From CAZRXG01 sp964603985 (GTDB lineage Bacteria > Chloroflexota > Anaerolineae > Aggregatilineales > UBA3940), in NCBI GenBank assembly GCA_964603985.1, contig CAZRXG010000014.1:25629-89628 (forward strand): a stretch of DNA of 64,000 nt, given 5' to 3'. Numbering within the stretch: the first letter of the stretch is position 1; each line of letters opens with the position of its first letter. Position numbers and translations under genes: made by a program. The notes beneath the pieces were generated by a model. That model had not been told where the DNA came from. It searched no databases and saw only the letters and a list, made by a program, of their open reading frames with translations. Below, piece after piece: positions 52,902 to 61,413 of the stretch.

Positions 52902-53284
52902 ATGACCTGCCTGCTACGGCTGCCTATTTTAAGGCCCTCAACGAACGCGACGAGGCCGCTTTTGCGGGCTGTTTCGCGGAGAACTGCGAGGCGTATAACC
53001 CCTTTGGCCTGGCCTCTTACCAGGGTATCGACGGTATCCAGGTGATGTTCACCAGCCTGACCGGGACCTGGGCCGAGTTGCAGACCATCCCCAAGTCGGC
53101 CTACACCAGCGGCAACCGGGTCGCCATCATCTGGATGGCCGAGGGGGTCGGGCACAGCGGCCAGAAAGCCGAGTTCGAGGGCGTCACCGTCTTTGAGCTG
53201 GCACCGTCCGGCAAGATCCACCGCCTGGAGGCCTACTGGGACTCGCGGGCCGCCATGAAGCAGATCAGCGAACCCGCCGACTAG
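52898..53284 (+). CDS. SnoaL/NTF2-like protein
   Basis: This 128-residue protein has the cone fold pattern: AAYFKALNERDEAAFAGCFAENCEAYNP, a central GIDGIQVMFTSL and a final beta hairpin FEGVTVFELAPSGKIHRLEAYWD. NTF2-like proteins of this type bind small hydrophobic ligands or act as isomerases; no catalytic residue set is evident. The ATG overlaps the stop of the hydrolase remnant. It is followed by the acetyltransferase gene after 18 bases. Confidence 0.82.
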   Translation: MNDLPATAAYFKALNERDEAAFAGCFAENCEAYNPFGLASYQGIDGIQVMFTSLTGTWAELQTIPKSAYTSGNRVAIIWMAEGVGHSGQKAEFEGVTVFELAPSGKIHRLEAYWDSRAAMKQISEPAD

Positions 53285-53302
53285 CCCGGCCTCCGAAGTC
53301 AC

Positions 53303-54610
53303 ATGCAGCACCGGCTCACCGACACGCTCGTCCTGCGCACCGTGCGCGATCAGGGCGATGTCGACCAGATCATCACGCTCAACAGCGAGGTTCACTCCGA
53401 AACGGATGAGCCTGATCCGAAGATCGGCGTCTGGACATCGCAGCTTCTGGACGGCACGCATCCGGTCGTCACCCGCGACGACTTCACCGTCGTGGAGGAC
53501 ACCGCCACCGGGCAGATCGTCTCGACGCTGTGCATCATCCCGCAGACCTGGGCCTACGATGGCATCCCCTTCGGCGTGGGCCGCATCGAGCTGGTCGGCA
53601 CGCGCAGGGACTACCGCAACCGGGGTCTGATCCGCGCCCAGTTCGAGGTCATCCACGAGCGCTGTGCAGAGTTGGGGCTGCCGGTGCAGGGCATCACCGG
53701 CATTCCCTACTATTACCGCCGCTTCGGCTACGAGTATGCCCTCGACCTGCTCGGCGCGCGCGGTCTGGGCACCTCTTCGCTGCCGGAGACGCCCACCGAC
53801 ACGCCTTTCACGCTGCGCGAGTGGCAGCCTGCCGACCTTCCCCGCCTCCAGGCGCTCCATGACGCCTTCGCCCGCGATAAGCTGGTCACCTGCCCCCGCT
53901 CCCTTGAGCAGTGGCGTCACCGCTTCGCAGACACCGACCCGGACAGCATCTACGCTCACTGGCTGATGGTCATTACCCGCCGGGATGACGTGATCGGCTA
54001 CCTCACCACGGCGGCCTACCCCTGGAAGTGCAAGCGGGGTCTGGTCGTCGACGAACTGGTGCTCGACGCGCCCTATCCGGCGGTTGTCCCCTGGCTGATC
54101 CCCCGCCTGCGCGACGAGACCGCCGCCCGCTTCCCCGACGTGGACCCGTCCGTCAGCCAGATCATGTTCTACCTGGGCCGCGATCATCCCCTTTATCCCT
54201 ACCTGCGCCCCTACCGGCCCCACAGGCGTAAACCCTACGCCTGGTACATTCGCGTGCCCGACCCGGCGGGCTTCGTGCAGCACCTCGCCCCCGCGCTTGA
54301 GCGGCGCATCGCGTCCGGGGCGCTGGCCGGGCTGACCAGGACGCTCACCCTGAACTTCTACACCGGCGGTCTGCGCCTCGACTTCGAAGGGGGGCGGCTC
54401 GCGACGGTCGAGGATCTGCCGCCCGGCATGGGCGAGGGCGAGGGGGATTGGGCCTTCCCGCCCCTGGTCTTTCTGCAACTGCTGTTCGGCTACCGCAGCC
54501 TGAATGAGCTGGCGTATGCCTTCCCCGACGCGTCCGGCAAGCCGGAGGCCCGGCCCGTGCTGGACGAGCTTTTCCCCAAACGGCTCTCCTGGGTCCGCGA
54601 GATGTATTAA
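53303..54610 (+). CDS. GNAT acetyltransferase, Eis-like
   Basis: This 435-residue protein has two tandem GNAT folds and a sterol-carrier-like C-terminus. The acetyl-CoA loop is VGTRRDYRNRGLIRAQFEV (about 96-114), in which RNRGL takes the place of Q/RxxGxG/A. GITGIPYYYRRFGYEYAL is the typical Eis stretch. Eis enzymes acetylate amines; the target here is unknown. The C-terminal part (about 330-435) is the SCP2-like domain. The length agrees with Eis family members. Confidence 0.85.
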   Translation: MQHRLTDTLVLRTVRDQGDVDQIITLNSEVHSETDEPDPKIGVWTSQLLDGTHPVVTRDDFTVVEDTATGQIVSTLCIIPQTWAYDGIPFGVGRIELVGTRRDYRNRGLIRAQFEVIHERCAELGLPVQGITGIPYYYRRFGYEYALDLLGARGLGTSSLPETPTDTPFTLREWQPADLPRLQALHDAFARDKLVTCPRSLEQWRHRFADTDPDSIYAHWLMVITRRDDVIGYLTTAAYPWKCKRGLVVDELVLDAPYPAVVPWLIPRLRDETAARFPDVDPSVSQIMFYLGRDHPLYPYLRPYRPHRRKPYAWYIRVPDPAGFVQHLAPALERRIASGALAGLTRTLTLNFYTGGLRLDFEGGRLATVEDLPPGMGEGEGDWAFPPLVFLQLLFGYRSLNELAYAFPDASGKPEARPVLDELFPKRLSWVREMY

Positions 54611-54664
54611 GGCTTCGGGGTTTATTGCCACAGGGGGTGCGCGGTTGAGCACTCCCGGCCACAC

Positions 54665-54772
54665 CGCGCCACGTGGGACAAAGGCGCAGAAAAATCTGTG
54701 TAATCCGTGTAATTTGTGGACTGAAGCTCATCGATCTGTGAGCCGCCGGTGTCCCAACCGCGTAAGTCCTGT
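54665..54772 (+). repeat. Dispersed repeat family C, copy 2
   Basis: GCAGAAAAATCTGTGTAATC, AATTTGTGGA, and the end CCAACCGCGTAAGTCCT. It matches 19570-19676 across the whole length. It fills part of the gap between the acetyltransferase and the dockerin protein. Confidence 0.85.
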
Positions 54773-54884
54773 ACCATCTTTTCACGAAAGATTCATAGCA
54801 CTTTCGCCGGAGTTCGATTAGAATAGCAGGCAGGGCCGTGTGAAGCGAGGTGGAATCATACCCCATCAAGGGGGAAAAAGAGCC

Positions 54885-55874
54885 ATGAAAACAACTTTCA
54901 GCGCCACGATTGTGTGCCTTGCGGTTGCCGTGCTGGTTGCTGGCATATCCGTACCTGCGGCGCTTGCAGAGGATAGTCCCGGCGTGCTGGCCGAGGCTCC
55001 CGCGCTCGAATCCTCCGACTCGCCTGAGCCTTCGCCCACCCCGTCGCCGACCTCCACCAGCGAGGCATCCGAGCCGAGCGAGACCCCGGACGCGTCCACA
55101 CCCGAAACGGAGACGCCGCAGGGCACCCCCAAGACGGCCACCCCGACCGCCACGCCGTCGGGCAGTGTCACGCCCACGTCTTCCGTCGAGCCAACCACCA
55201 CGCTCACACCCTCCATAACGCCCACCCCCTCCATAACACCCACACCCTCGACGACGCCCACCCCGACCCCAAGCAACACCCCGACCCCCACGTCCACTCC
55301 CGACATCCCGGTCAAGGAACGATCCGGCACCGCCCGCTACCAGAACCGCGAGCCTGACGATTCCGGCATCGAGGTCGCCGTCGTGGACGGGGACGGCGAC
55401 GTGATCAGCGCGGCCATCACCGACGAGCGCGGCAAGTACCGCGTCGCGGTGCCCACCGAGGAGCCTTACCTGCTGGTCATCGACGCTCCCCTGCACCGCC
55501 GCGTCGAGATCGAGATGGAGCCTGGCAAGCGCCTGCCCCGCGTCACGCTGGAGGGCGGCGACCTGGACGGCGACGGCTGCATCAGCATGCTTGACCTGGC
55601 TATGCTGACCACCAACTTTGACATACCCGACACGCCGGAAACCGACATTAACGGCGATGGCATCACCGACATCGCCGACCTGGCTATCCTGGCCGCCAAC
55701 CTGGATCAGGTGTGCGAGGTGGAACCGGCCACCCCGGCCCCCCCGGCCACGCCCCCATCCCCCCCCAATTGCGCGCCGGCGCCGGCAGCCCCGTACCCGC
55801 CCGCCCGCAACCCGACGACGACTCCTGTTCCCACAACCGAGCAGGGCGTCGTGCCGCTCCCCCAGGAGGATTGA
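54885..55874 (+). CDS. Secreted dockerin-type protein with Thr/Pro-rich spacer
   Basis: This is a 329-residue protein. A signal peptide (about 1-28, ending VPAALA) is followed by about 110 residues of Pro/Thr/Ser repeats (TPTPSTTPTPTPSNT). A beta domain with SGIEVAVVDGDGD and ITDERGKYRVAVP resembles the carboxypeptidase-regulatory fold. A type I dockerin (about 222-275) then has two calcium loops, DLDGDGCISMLDLAML and DINGDGITDIADLAIL, 35 residues apart. The tail is Pro-rich. Dockerins bind cohesins. A cohesin-like gene is the next one, with a terminator and separate promoter between. No enzyme domain is visible. Confidence 0.82.
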   Translation: MKTTFSATIVCLAVAVLVAGISVPAALAEDSPGVLAEAPALESSDSPEPSPTPSPTSTSEASEPSETPDASTPETETPQGTPKTATPTATPSGSVTPTSSVEPTTTLTPSITPTPSITPTPSTTPTPTPSNTPTPTSTPDIPVKERSGTARYQNREPDDSGIEVAVVDGDGDVISAAITDERGKYRVAVPTEEPYLLVIDAPLHRRVEIEMEPGKRLPRVTLEGGDLDGDGCISMLDLAMLTTNFDIPDTPETDINGDGITDIADLAILAANLDQVCEVEPATPAPPATPPSPPNCAPAPAAPYPPARNPTTTPVPTTEQGVVPLPQED

Positions 55875-55921
55875 ACCCGTATGGGCACAGCGCCCGTAAG
55901 CGGGCTGCCCACGACTCTTAC

Positions 55922-55955
55922 GGCGGGGGAGACAGAGTTCTCCCCCGCCTGTCTA
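55922..55955 (+). terminator. Terminator of the dockerin gene
   Basis: The 11-base arms GGCGGGGGAGA (55922-55932) and TCTCCCCCGCC (55939-55949) pair perfectly and are followed by TGTCTATCATT. Confidence 0.75.
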
Positions 55956-55965
55956 TCATTCAGGG

Positions 55966-55971
55966 TATAAT
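55966..55971 (+). promoter_or_regulatory. -10 box of the cohesin-like gene
   Basis: TATAAT after the terminator, 58 bases before the ATG. No clear -35 was seen. Confidence 0.45.
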
Positions 55972-56029
55972 GGTCCCCGCAGATCGTTTGCCGACGGAAC
56001 TTCTTATCATATGCTACGGAAAGGTCACC

Positions 56030-56869
56030 ATGTCCACCAGACGTTTACTGCTTGGTTTGATCGCCTGCTGCTGCCTGTTTGCGGTTGGCGCTGTGCTGCT
56101 CGCTGGCGCGCAGCCCGTCAGCGCCCAGGAGGGTGAGGAGAGCGATATCCTCCTGAGTCTCAAGACCGACACGACCGATATGGAAACCGGCCATGAATAC
56201 GAGGTCGAGATCTGGATTGAGAACGCGACCGACATCTGGACGGTTGACATGGAGATCGCCTTCGACCCGGGCCTGATCTTCATCTTCGGCACCAACGCCG
56301 GTTCGCCGGTCAAATATGAGCAGTACTTTGAGCCCGACTCGGTGACGACGGTGCGCAACCTCGTCGAGTACGACCAGTTGACCTACGTCATGTCCCGCCT
56401 GGGGCTGGTCGATCCGATGAACGGCGACGTGCTGCTCGGCGTGTTCCGCATCTACCCCATTGCCCCCGGCCAGACCAGCCTCTCGTTCCGCCAGGCCGAC
56501 ATGGTCACCGTCGCCTTCGAGGGTGAGGGCATGGACCGCGTCCGCACCGACATCTCGCGCGTCTCCTTCACGCCCGTCATGGTCGAACTGTCCATCACCG
56601 GCGACCCCGTCGACCCCCCTGACGAGGCCACCGCCACGCCCACGCTCACCCCCACGCCCCGCTCGGACGAGGGAGGGCAGCGCCCAGGCGAGGGAGAAGA
56701 TCTGGAGAACGTCACCGCCGCGCCCCAGGCCGAAGAAACGGAAGAGGCCGGAGGAGCCGGGCCGTCCGCCGGGCTGCCCCTGCCGCTCGTCATCGGCATC
56801 GTCGTTATGGTCATCGGGGCAGTCGGCCTGATCGTCCTGCTGGTCAGCCGAAGGATGCGCACCCGGTAG
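56030..56869 (+). CDS. Membrane-anchored cohesin-like protein
   Basis: This is a 279-residue protein with a signal peptide (about 1-32, ending QPVSA). A cohesin-like beta sandwich (about 37-185) has the typical pattern DTTDMETGHEYEVEIWIE, WTVDMEIAFDPGLIF, then DVLLGVFRIYPIAPGQTSL. A Pro/Thr linker, a Glu-rich stretch and a C-terminal transmembrane helix (about 245-270) end in a basic tail. This is a wall-facing domain held by its C-terminus. Cohesins bind dockerins, and the gene next to it encodes one. Family assignment is by pattern only, so other beta-sandwich families with the same look are possible. Confidence 0.68.
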   Translation: MSTRRLLLGLIACCCLFAVGAVLLAGAQPVSAQEGEESDILLSLKTDTTDMETGHEYEVEIWIENATDIWTVDMEIAFDPGLIFIFGTNAGSPVKYEQYFEPDSVTTVRNLVEYDQLTYVMSRLGLVDPMNGDVLLGVFRIYPIAPGQTSLSFRQADMVTVAFEGEGMDRVRTDISRVSFTPVMVELSITGDPVDPPDEATATPTLTPTPRSDEGGQRPGEGEDLENVTAAPQAEETEEAGGAGPSAGLPLPLVIGIVVMVIGAVGLIVLLVSRRMRTR

Positions 56870-56901
56870 CGGGAGGGCGGTCTAGCTCGTTGGGAGGAGC
56901 C

Positions 56902-57936
56902 ATGACCACCACAGCCTATCTCACCCATCCGGATTACCGCCTGCACACGCTTCAAGGCCACCCTGAACATGCAGGCCGCATCGAACGCATCTGGCAGGTC
57001 TTCGAGGGCGCTGGCATCCTCGAAGACCTGTTGGTGCCTGACTTTGAGCCTGCCACGGTCGAGCAACTGGCCCGCGTGCACGACGTGCGCTACATCGAGC
57101 TTATCGAGCGGGCGGCAGAGCGCGGCGGTGGCATGCTCGATCCCGACACCTACATGCTGCCCGTCTCCTACCGGGTTGCCCTTCTCTCGGCGGGCGGCGT
57201 GATCGGCGCAGTCGAGGCGGTCCTGCAGGGCCGGGCGGACAACGCGCTGGCCGTCGTCCGCCCACCGGGCCACCACGCCACCCCCACCCGCGCGATGGGA
57301 TTCTGCCTCTTCAGCAACGTCGCCATCGCCGCGCGCCACGCCCTGGCAACCGACGAGACCGTCGAGCGCGTCATGATCGTCGACTTTGACGTTCATCACG
57401 GCAACGGCACGCAGGAAATCTTCTACGACGCCCCGGACGTGCTCTACGTCTCGACGCACCAGTACCCCTATTATCCCGGAACCGGCGCGCTGACCGACAT
57501 CGGCACGGGCAAGGGGCAAGGCGCAACCATCAACATGCCCCTCCGCGCCGGGACGGGCAACCAGGGCTTCCGGCTGCTCTACGAGCGTGTGCTGTGGCCC
57601 GCCGCCCGCCGCTTCAAGCCGGATCTGATCCTCGTCTCCGCCGGTTTCGACGCCCACTGGAGCGACCCCCTCGCCATGTTGCAGCTCGACCTCAAGGGCT
57701 ACACCCACCTGACCCGCGAGCTGATCCGCATGGCGGGCGAGCTGTGCGATGGCCGCATTGTCTTCGCGCTGGAGGGCGGCTACGACCTGGAGGCCCTCTC
57801 GCACGGCATGCTGAATATCGCCTACGCTCTGAAGGGCAGGGACGAGATCGCCGATCCCGTCGGCGACATCGACATGCCCCAGCAGCAGGTGGACGACCTG
57901 GCCGGTCAACTGCTCACCCTGCACGAGCTGGGCTAG
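56902..57936 (+). CDS. Histone deacetylase-like amidohydrolase
   Basis: This 344-residue protein has the arginase/deacetylase fold residues: HPEHAGRI, RPPGHHAT with the catalytic His pair, the zinc ligands in VDFDVHHGNGT and SAGFDAHW, and the loop GGYDLEAL. Bacterial members deacetylate acetylpolyamines, acetoin-related compounds or proteins; the substrate here is open. It is not a eukaryote-like chromatin enzyme. GGGAGGAG lies before the ATG at 56902. It starts 32 bases after the cohesin-like gene and could share its transcript. Confidence 0.9.
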   Translation: MTTTAYLTHPDYRLHTLQGHPEHAGRIERIWQVFEGAGILEDLLVPDFEPATVEQLARVHDVRYIELIERAAERGGGMLDPDTYMLPVSYRVALLSAGGVIGAVEAVLQGRADNALAVVRPPGHHATPTRAMGFCLFSNVAIAARHALATDETVERVMIVDFDVHHGNGTQEIFYDAPDVLYVSTHQYPYYPGTGALTDIGTGKGQGATINMPLRAGTGNQGFRLLYERVLWPAARRFKPDLILVSAGFDAHWSDPLAMLQLDLKGYTHLTRELIRMAGELCDGRIVFALEGGYDLEALSHGMLNIAYALKGRDEIADPVGDIDMPQQQVDDLAGQLLTLHELG

Positions 57937-57948
57937 CCTTCCATTAAG

Positions 57949-58146
57949 TTACCGAGCCTTGCATATACTGCTAAACTGCTCCTCGATTGTGTCGATTGCG
58001 AAACTGCCCTCACCCATCTCGGACGGTCAAACCGTCCTCGCTTCGCCCTCTCCCTGAGGGAGAGGGCAGACTGAGCTCGACCGCAGGTCGGGCGAAGGCG
58101 GGTGAGGGCCTGGGCAACAATGTGCTCAAAACCAACTTAGCACAGC
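57949..58146 (+). repeat. Dispersed repeat family B, copy 3
   Basis: Nearly identical to 8492-8690 from TTACCGAGCCTTGCATATAC to CCAACTTAGCACAGC. It fills most of the 333-base gap between the deacetylase and response regulator genes, and is followed by repeat C. Confidence 0.9.
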
Positions 58147-58193
58147 CCTGCTGAGTTTAGTTTTCCATGTATGTCTCAGTAGTCGAGACGGTG

Positions 58194-58260
58194 TAGAAAA
58201 TCTGTGTAATCCGCGTAATCTGCGGACTGAAACCTTCAACCTGTGGATCGCCTGCTTCCC
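58194..58260 (+). repeat. Dispersed repeat family C, copy 3 (truncated)
   Basis: AAAATCTGTGTAATCCGCGT, AATCTGCGGACTGAA and CTGTGGATCGCC. It matches the start of copies 1 and 2 but is more diverged and lacks the GCGTAAGTCCT end. Confidence 0.7.
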
Positions 58261-58269
58261 CGAACGGGT

Positions 58270-59199
58270 CTATTTCTCAGTTGGAGGGGACTTCTTTTCC
58301 TCGCCGAGCAGTGCATTCAGGCGCACGCGCTCCAGGCTGACAGCCGCGTAGACCGCCAGCGTGTTGAGCAGGTTGAGCAGGCGGTCGGAGACGGCGTCGG
58401 TGGAGAGCGTGGCCGACAGCACGCTGGTCGTCTTGCCGACCTGCATGGGGACGCAGACCGGCACCTTGAAGTGCTCAAGCGAGCCATCTATCTGCGGGTC
58501 GCCGACGCGCGGCTCGTTGGTCTCGATGGCCTCGCGGGCGAGCTTGTCATCGCTGGTGCGCTTGGTCAGTTGCACGCCGTCCCTGCTCCTGACGGCCCGC
58601 GTGACGAGCGTTTTGCCATCTGTGTCAAGCAGCAGCAGCGCCGCATCTTCGACGGTGGCGAACTGCTCGATGGACTCCAGGATGCGCATCATCAGCACAT
58701 CGGGGTTGGATATGCTGACGATCTCCCTGCCCGCGCGGTACAGGGCCTCAAGCTGCTGCACGTGGGTTTTGAGGTCGACGTTGAGCGTAGCCAGATTCTC
58801 GTTCAACTGGTCGCGTTCGTTGCGCAGGCGCGTCTCGGCCAGGGCGCCTTCGATGGCCGAGAGCAGATCCTCCTCCGTGAAGGGCTTGATGACGTAGTTG
58901 CGCACGCCCAGGCGGAACACCTCGACGGCGATCTCCTCCGAACCGTAGGAGGTCATCAGCACCACGGGAATGTTGATCTTCTCCTCGCGCAGTTTGTGCA
59001 GCAGGCCGATGCCGTCCATGCGCGGCATCTGGAGGTCGCACAGGACGAGATCGGGCGCATTGGCCTTGATCTCCTCAAGCGCTTCCAGACCATCGCCTGC
59101 CTCGATGTAGTCGAAGGCATAAGGCTTCAATATGTTGTTGATGACAATGTCGCGGATGTCGTCGGTGTCATCCACTACCAGGATACGCTCTCCGGTCAC
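58270..59199 (-). CDS. Response regulator with C-terminal GAF domain
   Basis: This is a 309-residue protein. The receiver domain (about 1-120) has the acidic pair in ILVVDDTDD, the phosphorylated Asp in DLVLCDLQMPRMDG, the Thr/Ser in VLMTSYG and the Lys in YVIKPFTEEDLL. A coiled-coil linker (RLRNERDQLNENLATLNVDL, about 133-160) leads to a GAF-like domain (about 165-300). No output domain is present, so the output is protein contact or a bound ligand. The GTG at 59199 has GAGG upstream. The gene has no partner kinase next to it. Confidence 0.85.
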   Translation of the reverse strand: MTGERILVVDDTDDIRDIVINNILKPYAFDYIEAGDGLEALEEIKANAPDLVLCDLQMPRMDGIGLLHKLREEKINIPVVLMTSYGSEEIAVEVFRLGVRNYVIKPFTEEDLLSAIEGALAETRLRNERDQLNENLATLNVDLKTHVQQLEALYRAGREIVSISNPDVLMMRILESIEQFATVEDAALLLLDTDGKTLVTRAVRSRDGVQLTKRTSDDKLAREAIETNEPRVGDPQIDGSLEHFKVPVCVPMQVGKTTSVLSATLSTDAVSDRLLNLLNTLAVYAAVSLERVRLNALLGEEKKSPPTEK

Positions 59200-59239
59200 G
59201 GCGACCTCACATAGAGACTGTTTATTCGAGCCACGATTC

Positions 59240-59301
59240 AGTATAGCATGGGTCAAACTTACGAGCCAGCCGGGGCACAACCTCCGATGGTATGCTATAC
59301 T
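59240..59301. promoter_or_regulatory. Divergent promoter region
   Basis: On the plus strand TATACT (59296-59301) lies six bases before the ATG at 59308, so that transcript would be leaderless. On the minus strand a second TATACT (59240-59245) lies 40 bases before the response regulator start. No good -35 box was seen for either. Confidence 0.5.
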
Positions 59302-59307
59302 TATCCC

Positions 59308-60177
59308 ATGAAGTTCACCCCCATCGACGGTCTGAAGACAGGCTACTACAGCGCCGGGCAGGGCACGCGTGACGTGCTCTTTCTGCACGGCTGGGCGTCC
59401 TCCGGCAGGATGTGGCTGCGCACCATGTGGGCCTTGCGCCGCGACTACCGGATGTGGGCCATCGACCTGCCGGGATTTGGCAGCTCGGACGCGCCGGACG
59501 TGGACTGGTACTCAACCGGGCGATTTGCCGACCACGCCGCAGCTTTCTGCCGGGCGCAGGCGATCCGGCCCTACGCGGTGGTCGGGCACTCGATGGGCGG
59601 GCGAGTCGCGCTCGACCTGGCGCGTCGCTGCCCACACCTGGCCGGGCGGCTGGTGGTCATCTCGCCGACCATCACCGGGCGGCTGGGCTTCTTCCTCGAC
59701 CTGCTGCTGGTGGGGGGCGTTGGCCGGGCGGTGATCGACGCCTCTCGGCACGTGTGGCCCCTCGCGATGGCGGGCACGATGACCCAGTACTGGGCCCCGC
59801 ACTACCTGGGCAGCGAGGGCGTCCGGCGCACCACCGATGACCTGCAGCGGGCAAGCTGGGCGGCGTTGGTCGGCAGTCTGCGGGCGATGGTCAAACACGA
59901 CTACTCGCCCCACCTGGACGCGATCACCCAGCCCACGCTGCTGATCTGCGGGGCGCGTGACATCACCGTGCCGCCGGACGACTCGCAGCTGGCGGCTGAG
60001 CGGCTGCCCAACGCGCGGCTGGTGATGCTCGACGGTGTGCACCACCAACTGACCGACGAGGCCCCGGCGGCGTTCCTGGCGGCACTGCGATCCTTTTTGG
60101 CAGAAGAAAAACCCTTTCTCACAAGAGAAAGGCCTCCCCTCGCAGAAGAAAGGCAGCCTGAAGCAATCTATGAGTGA
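59308..60177 (+). CDS. Alpha/beta hydrolase
   Basis: This 289-residue serine hydrolase has LFLHGWASSGRMW for the oxyanion site, nucleophile Ser in VGHSMGGRVAL (about residue 95), ICGARDITVP with the Asp, and DGVHHQLTDEAP with the His. It is cytoplasmic. The last 25 residues are highly charged and irregular. The ATG at 59308 is chosen because a -10 box ends six bases before it. It is the first of three overlapping genes (hydrolase, ThpR, Mut7-C protein). The substrate is unknown. Confidence 0.85.
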   Translation: MKFTPIDGLKTGYYSAGQGTRDVLFLHGWASSGRMWLRTMWALRRDYRMWAIDLPGFGSSDAPDVDWYSTGRFADHAAAFCRAQAIRPYAVVGHSMGGRVALDLARRCPHLAGRLVVISPTITGRLGFFLDLLLVGGVGRAVIDASRHVWPLAMAGTMTQYWAPHYLGSEGVRRTTDDLQRASWAALVGSLRAMVKHDYSPHLDAITQPTLLICGARDITVPPDDSQLAAERLPNARLVMLDGVHHQLTDEAPAAFLAALRSFLAEEKPFLTRERPPLAEERQPEAIYE

Positions 60178-60766
60178 AGCGTGGCGTCTGTTTATTGCGC
60201 TCGAACTCCCCCCCGACGTTCTCAAGGCCATCACCCGCGTACAATCCCGGTTCGAAGATATGCTCCCAGAGCACGCCATCCGCTGGGTGCGCCCGCAGGG
60301 CATCCACCTGACGCTCAAGTTCCTGGGCGACGCGCCGCCGGAGCAGCTTGACGACCTGAACGCGGCGCTGGCCGGGGCCGCCGCCGGGCGTCAAGCGTTC
60401 AGGCTGGGCGTCGAGGGGGTGGGCTGCTTCCCCAACACGCAGCGCCCGCGCGTGGTGTGGCTGGGCGTGGTGGGCGACCTCAAACCGCTGCGGGCATTGC
60501 AGGCCGGTGTCGAAGAGCACATCGCGCCGCTGGGCTATCCACCCGATAACCGCGGCTTCAGCCCCCACCTGACGCTGGGCCGCGCCCGGCGCAACGCCGG
60601 ACGGGACGCGCTTGCGGCGGCGGGGCAGCTCGTGGAGACGGAGGAGGTCGGGCGGCTGGCCGACTGGCAGGTAACGTCGGTCAGTCTGATGCGCAGCCAG
60701 CTTAAACCCGGTGGAGCGGTGTACACGCAGGTCGGCGAGGCCGGACTGGAGATGCCCGGTGGGTGA
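60170..60766 (+). CDS. thpR: RNA 2',3'-cyclic phosphodiesterase
   Basis: This 198-residue 2H phosphoesterase has both HxTx motifs, HLTLKF (about 45) and HLTLGR (about 131). ThpR opens 2',3'-cyclic phosphates to 2'-phosphates and can join tRNA halves in reverse in vitro. The gene overlaps the hydrolase by eight bases. The length is normal. No tRNA-splicing genes are nearby, so the biological substrate here is not known. Confidence 0.9.
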   Translation: MSEAWRLFIALELPPDVLKAITRVQSRFEDMLPEHAIRWVRPQGIHLTLKFLGDAPPEQLDDLNAALAGAAAGRQAFRLGVEGVGCFPNTQRPRVVWLGVVGDLKPLRALQAGVEEHIAPLGYPPDNRGFSPHLTLGRARRNAGRDALAAAGQLVETEEVGRLADWQVTSVSLMRSQLKPGGAVYTQVGEAGLEMPGG

Positions 60767-61244
60767 GCGTCCGGCCAGCGCACCGCCGCTGCTGCTCGAC
60801 GCGATGCTGGGACGGCTGGCGCGCTGGCTGCGCCTGATGGGCTACGACGCCGCCTTTCTGGCCGACACGCCCGACATCGACCTGGTGCGGCTGGCCCGCG
60901 CCGAGTCGCGCCTGCTCCTGACGCGCGACCGGGAGCTGGCGGCGCGGCGCGGCGTGCAGGCCCTGTTCATCGAAAGCCAGGACTTCGAGGCGCAGCTTGC
61001 CCAGGTTCAGCAGGAGGTCGGGCCGCCGCCGGAGCCGGTCATGCCGCGCTGCGGGGTATGCAATACACCCCTCAAGCCGCTCTCGAAGCAGGCCGCCAGG
61101 GAGCGGGTTCCCCCCTACGTCTGGCGCACACAGGAGCATTTCACGTACTGCGAGGGCTGTCACCGCGTGTACTGGCAGGGCACGCACTGGGAGGGGATTC
61201 AGGAGCAGTTGGGGGAGCATGACGGGCCATCGCAGGACGTTTGA
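60759..61244 (+). CDS. Mut7-C family ribonuclease-like protein
   Basis: This 161-residue protein has a PIN-like N-terminus (LLLDAMLGRLARWLRLMGYDA) followed by LLLTRDREL. A zinc ribbon then carries four cysteines in CGVCNTPL and YCEGCHRVYW. That is the Mut7-C RNase domain (DUF82). It starts with a GTG that overlaps the ThpR stop by eight bases. Bacterial Mut7-C proteins are thought to be small RNases; with ThpR it hints at RNA processing, by context only. Confidence 0.85.
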   Translation: MGERPASAPPLLLDAMLGRLARWLRLMGYDAAFLADTPDIDLVRLARAESRLLLTRDRELAARRGVQALFIESQDFEAQLAQVQQEVGPPPEPVMPRCGVCNTPLKPLSKQAARERVPPYVWRTQEHFTYCEGCHRVYWQGTHWEGIQEQLGEHDGPSQDV

Positions 61245-61275
61245 GTTTCGGGAAGACCGGGACGGATAGGCCGTA

Positions 61276-61390
61276 TGTATCCTGAGTATTCAATCCGGCC
61301 ACGATAGAAATGTCGGCCCGTCTGACTTCTCCCCTCCCCCCAGCGCCGTCAGGCGCGGAATGTGGGGGAGGGGACGGGGGTGGGGGGCAA
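61276..61390 (+). repeat. Dispersed repeat family A, copy 3
   Basis: CTGAGTATTCAATCCGGCCA, then the hairpin from CCCTCCCCCCAGCGCCGTCA to GGGGGAGGGG. It matches copies 1 and 2. It is the main content of the gap after the Mut7-C gene. Confidence 0.85.
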
Positions 61391-61413
61391 GACAGCAGCG
61401 CAACCCAGCACGT

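Noticed and set aside
52799..54664. 621-codon minus-strand frame
   Set aside because: Antisense to the Eis-like and SnoaL-like genes; low-complexity reverse-strand shadow.
56452..57924. 490-codon minus-strand frame
   Set aside because: Antisense to the deacetylase-like gene with all its zinc ligands.
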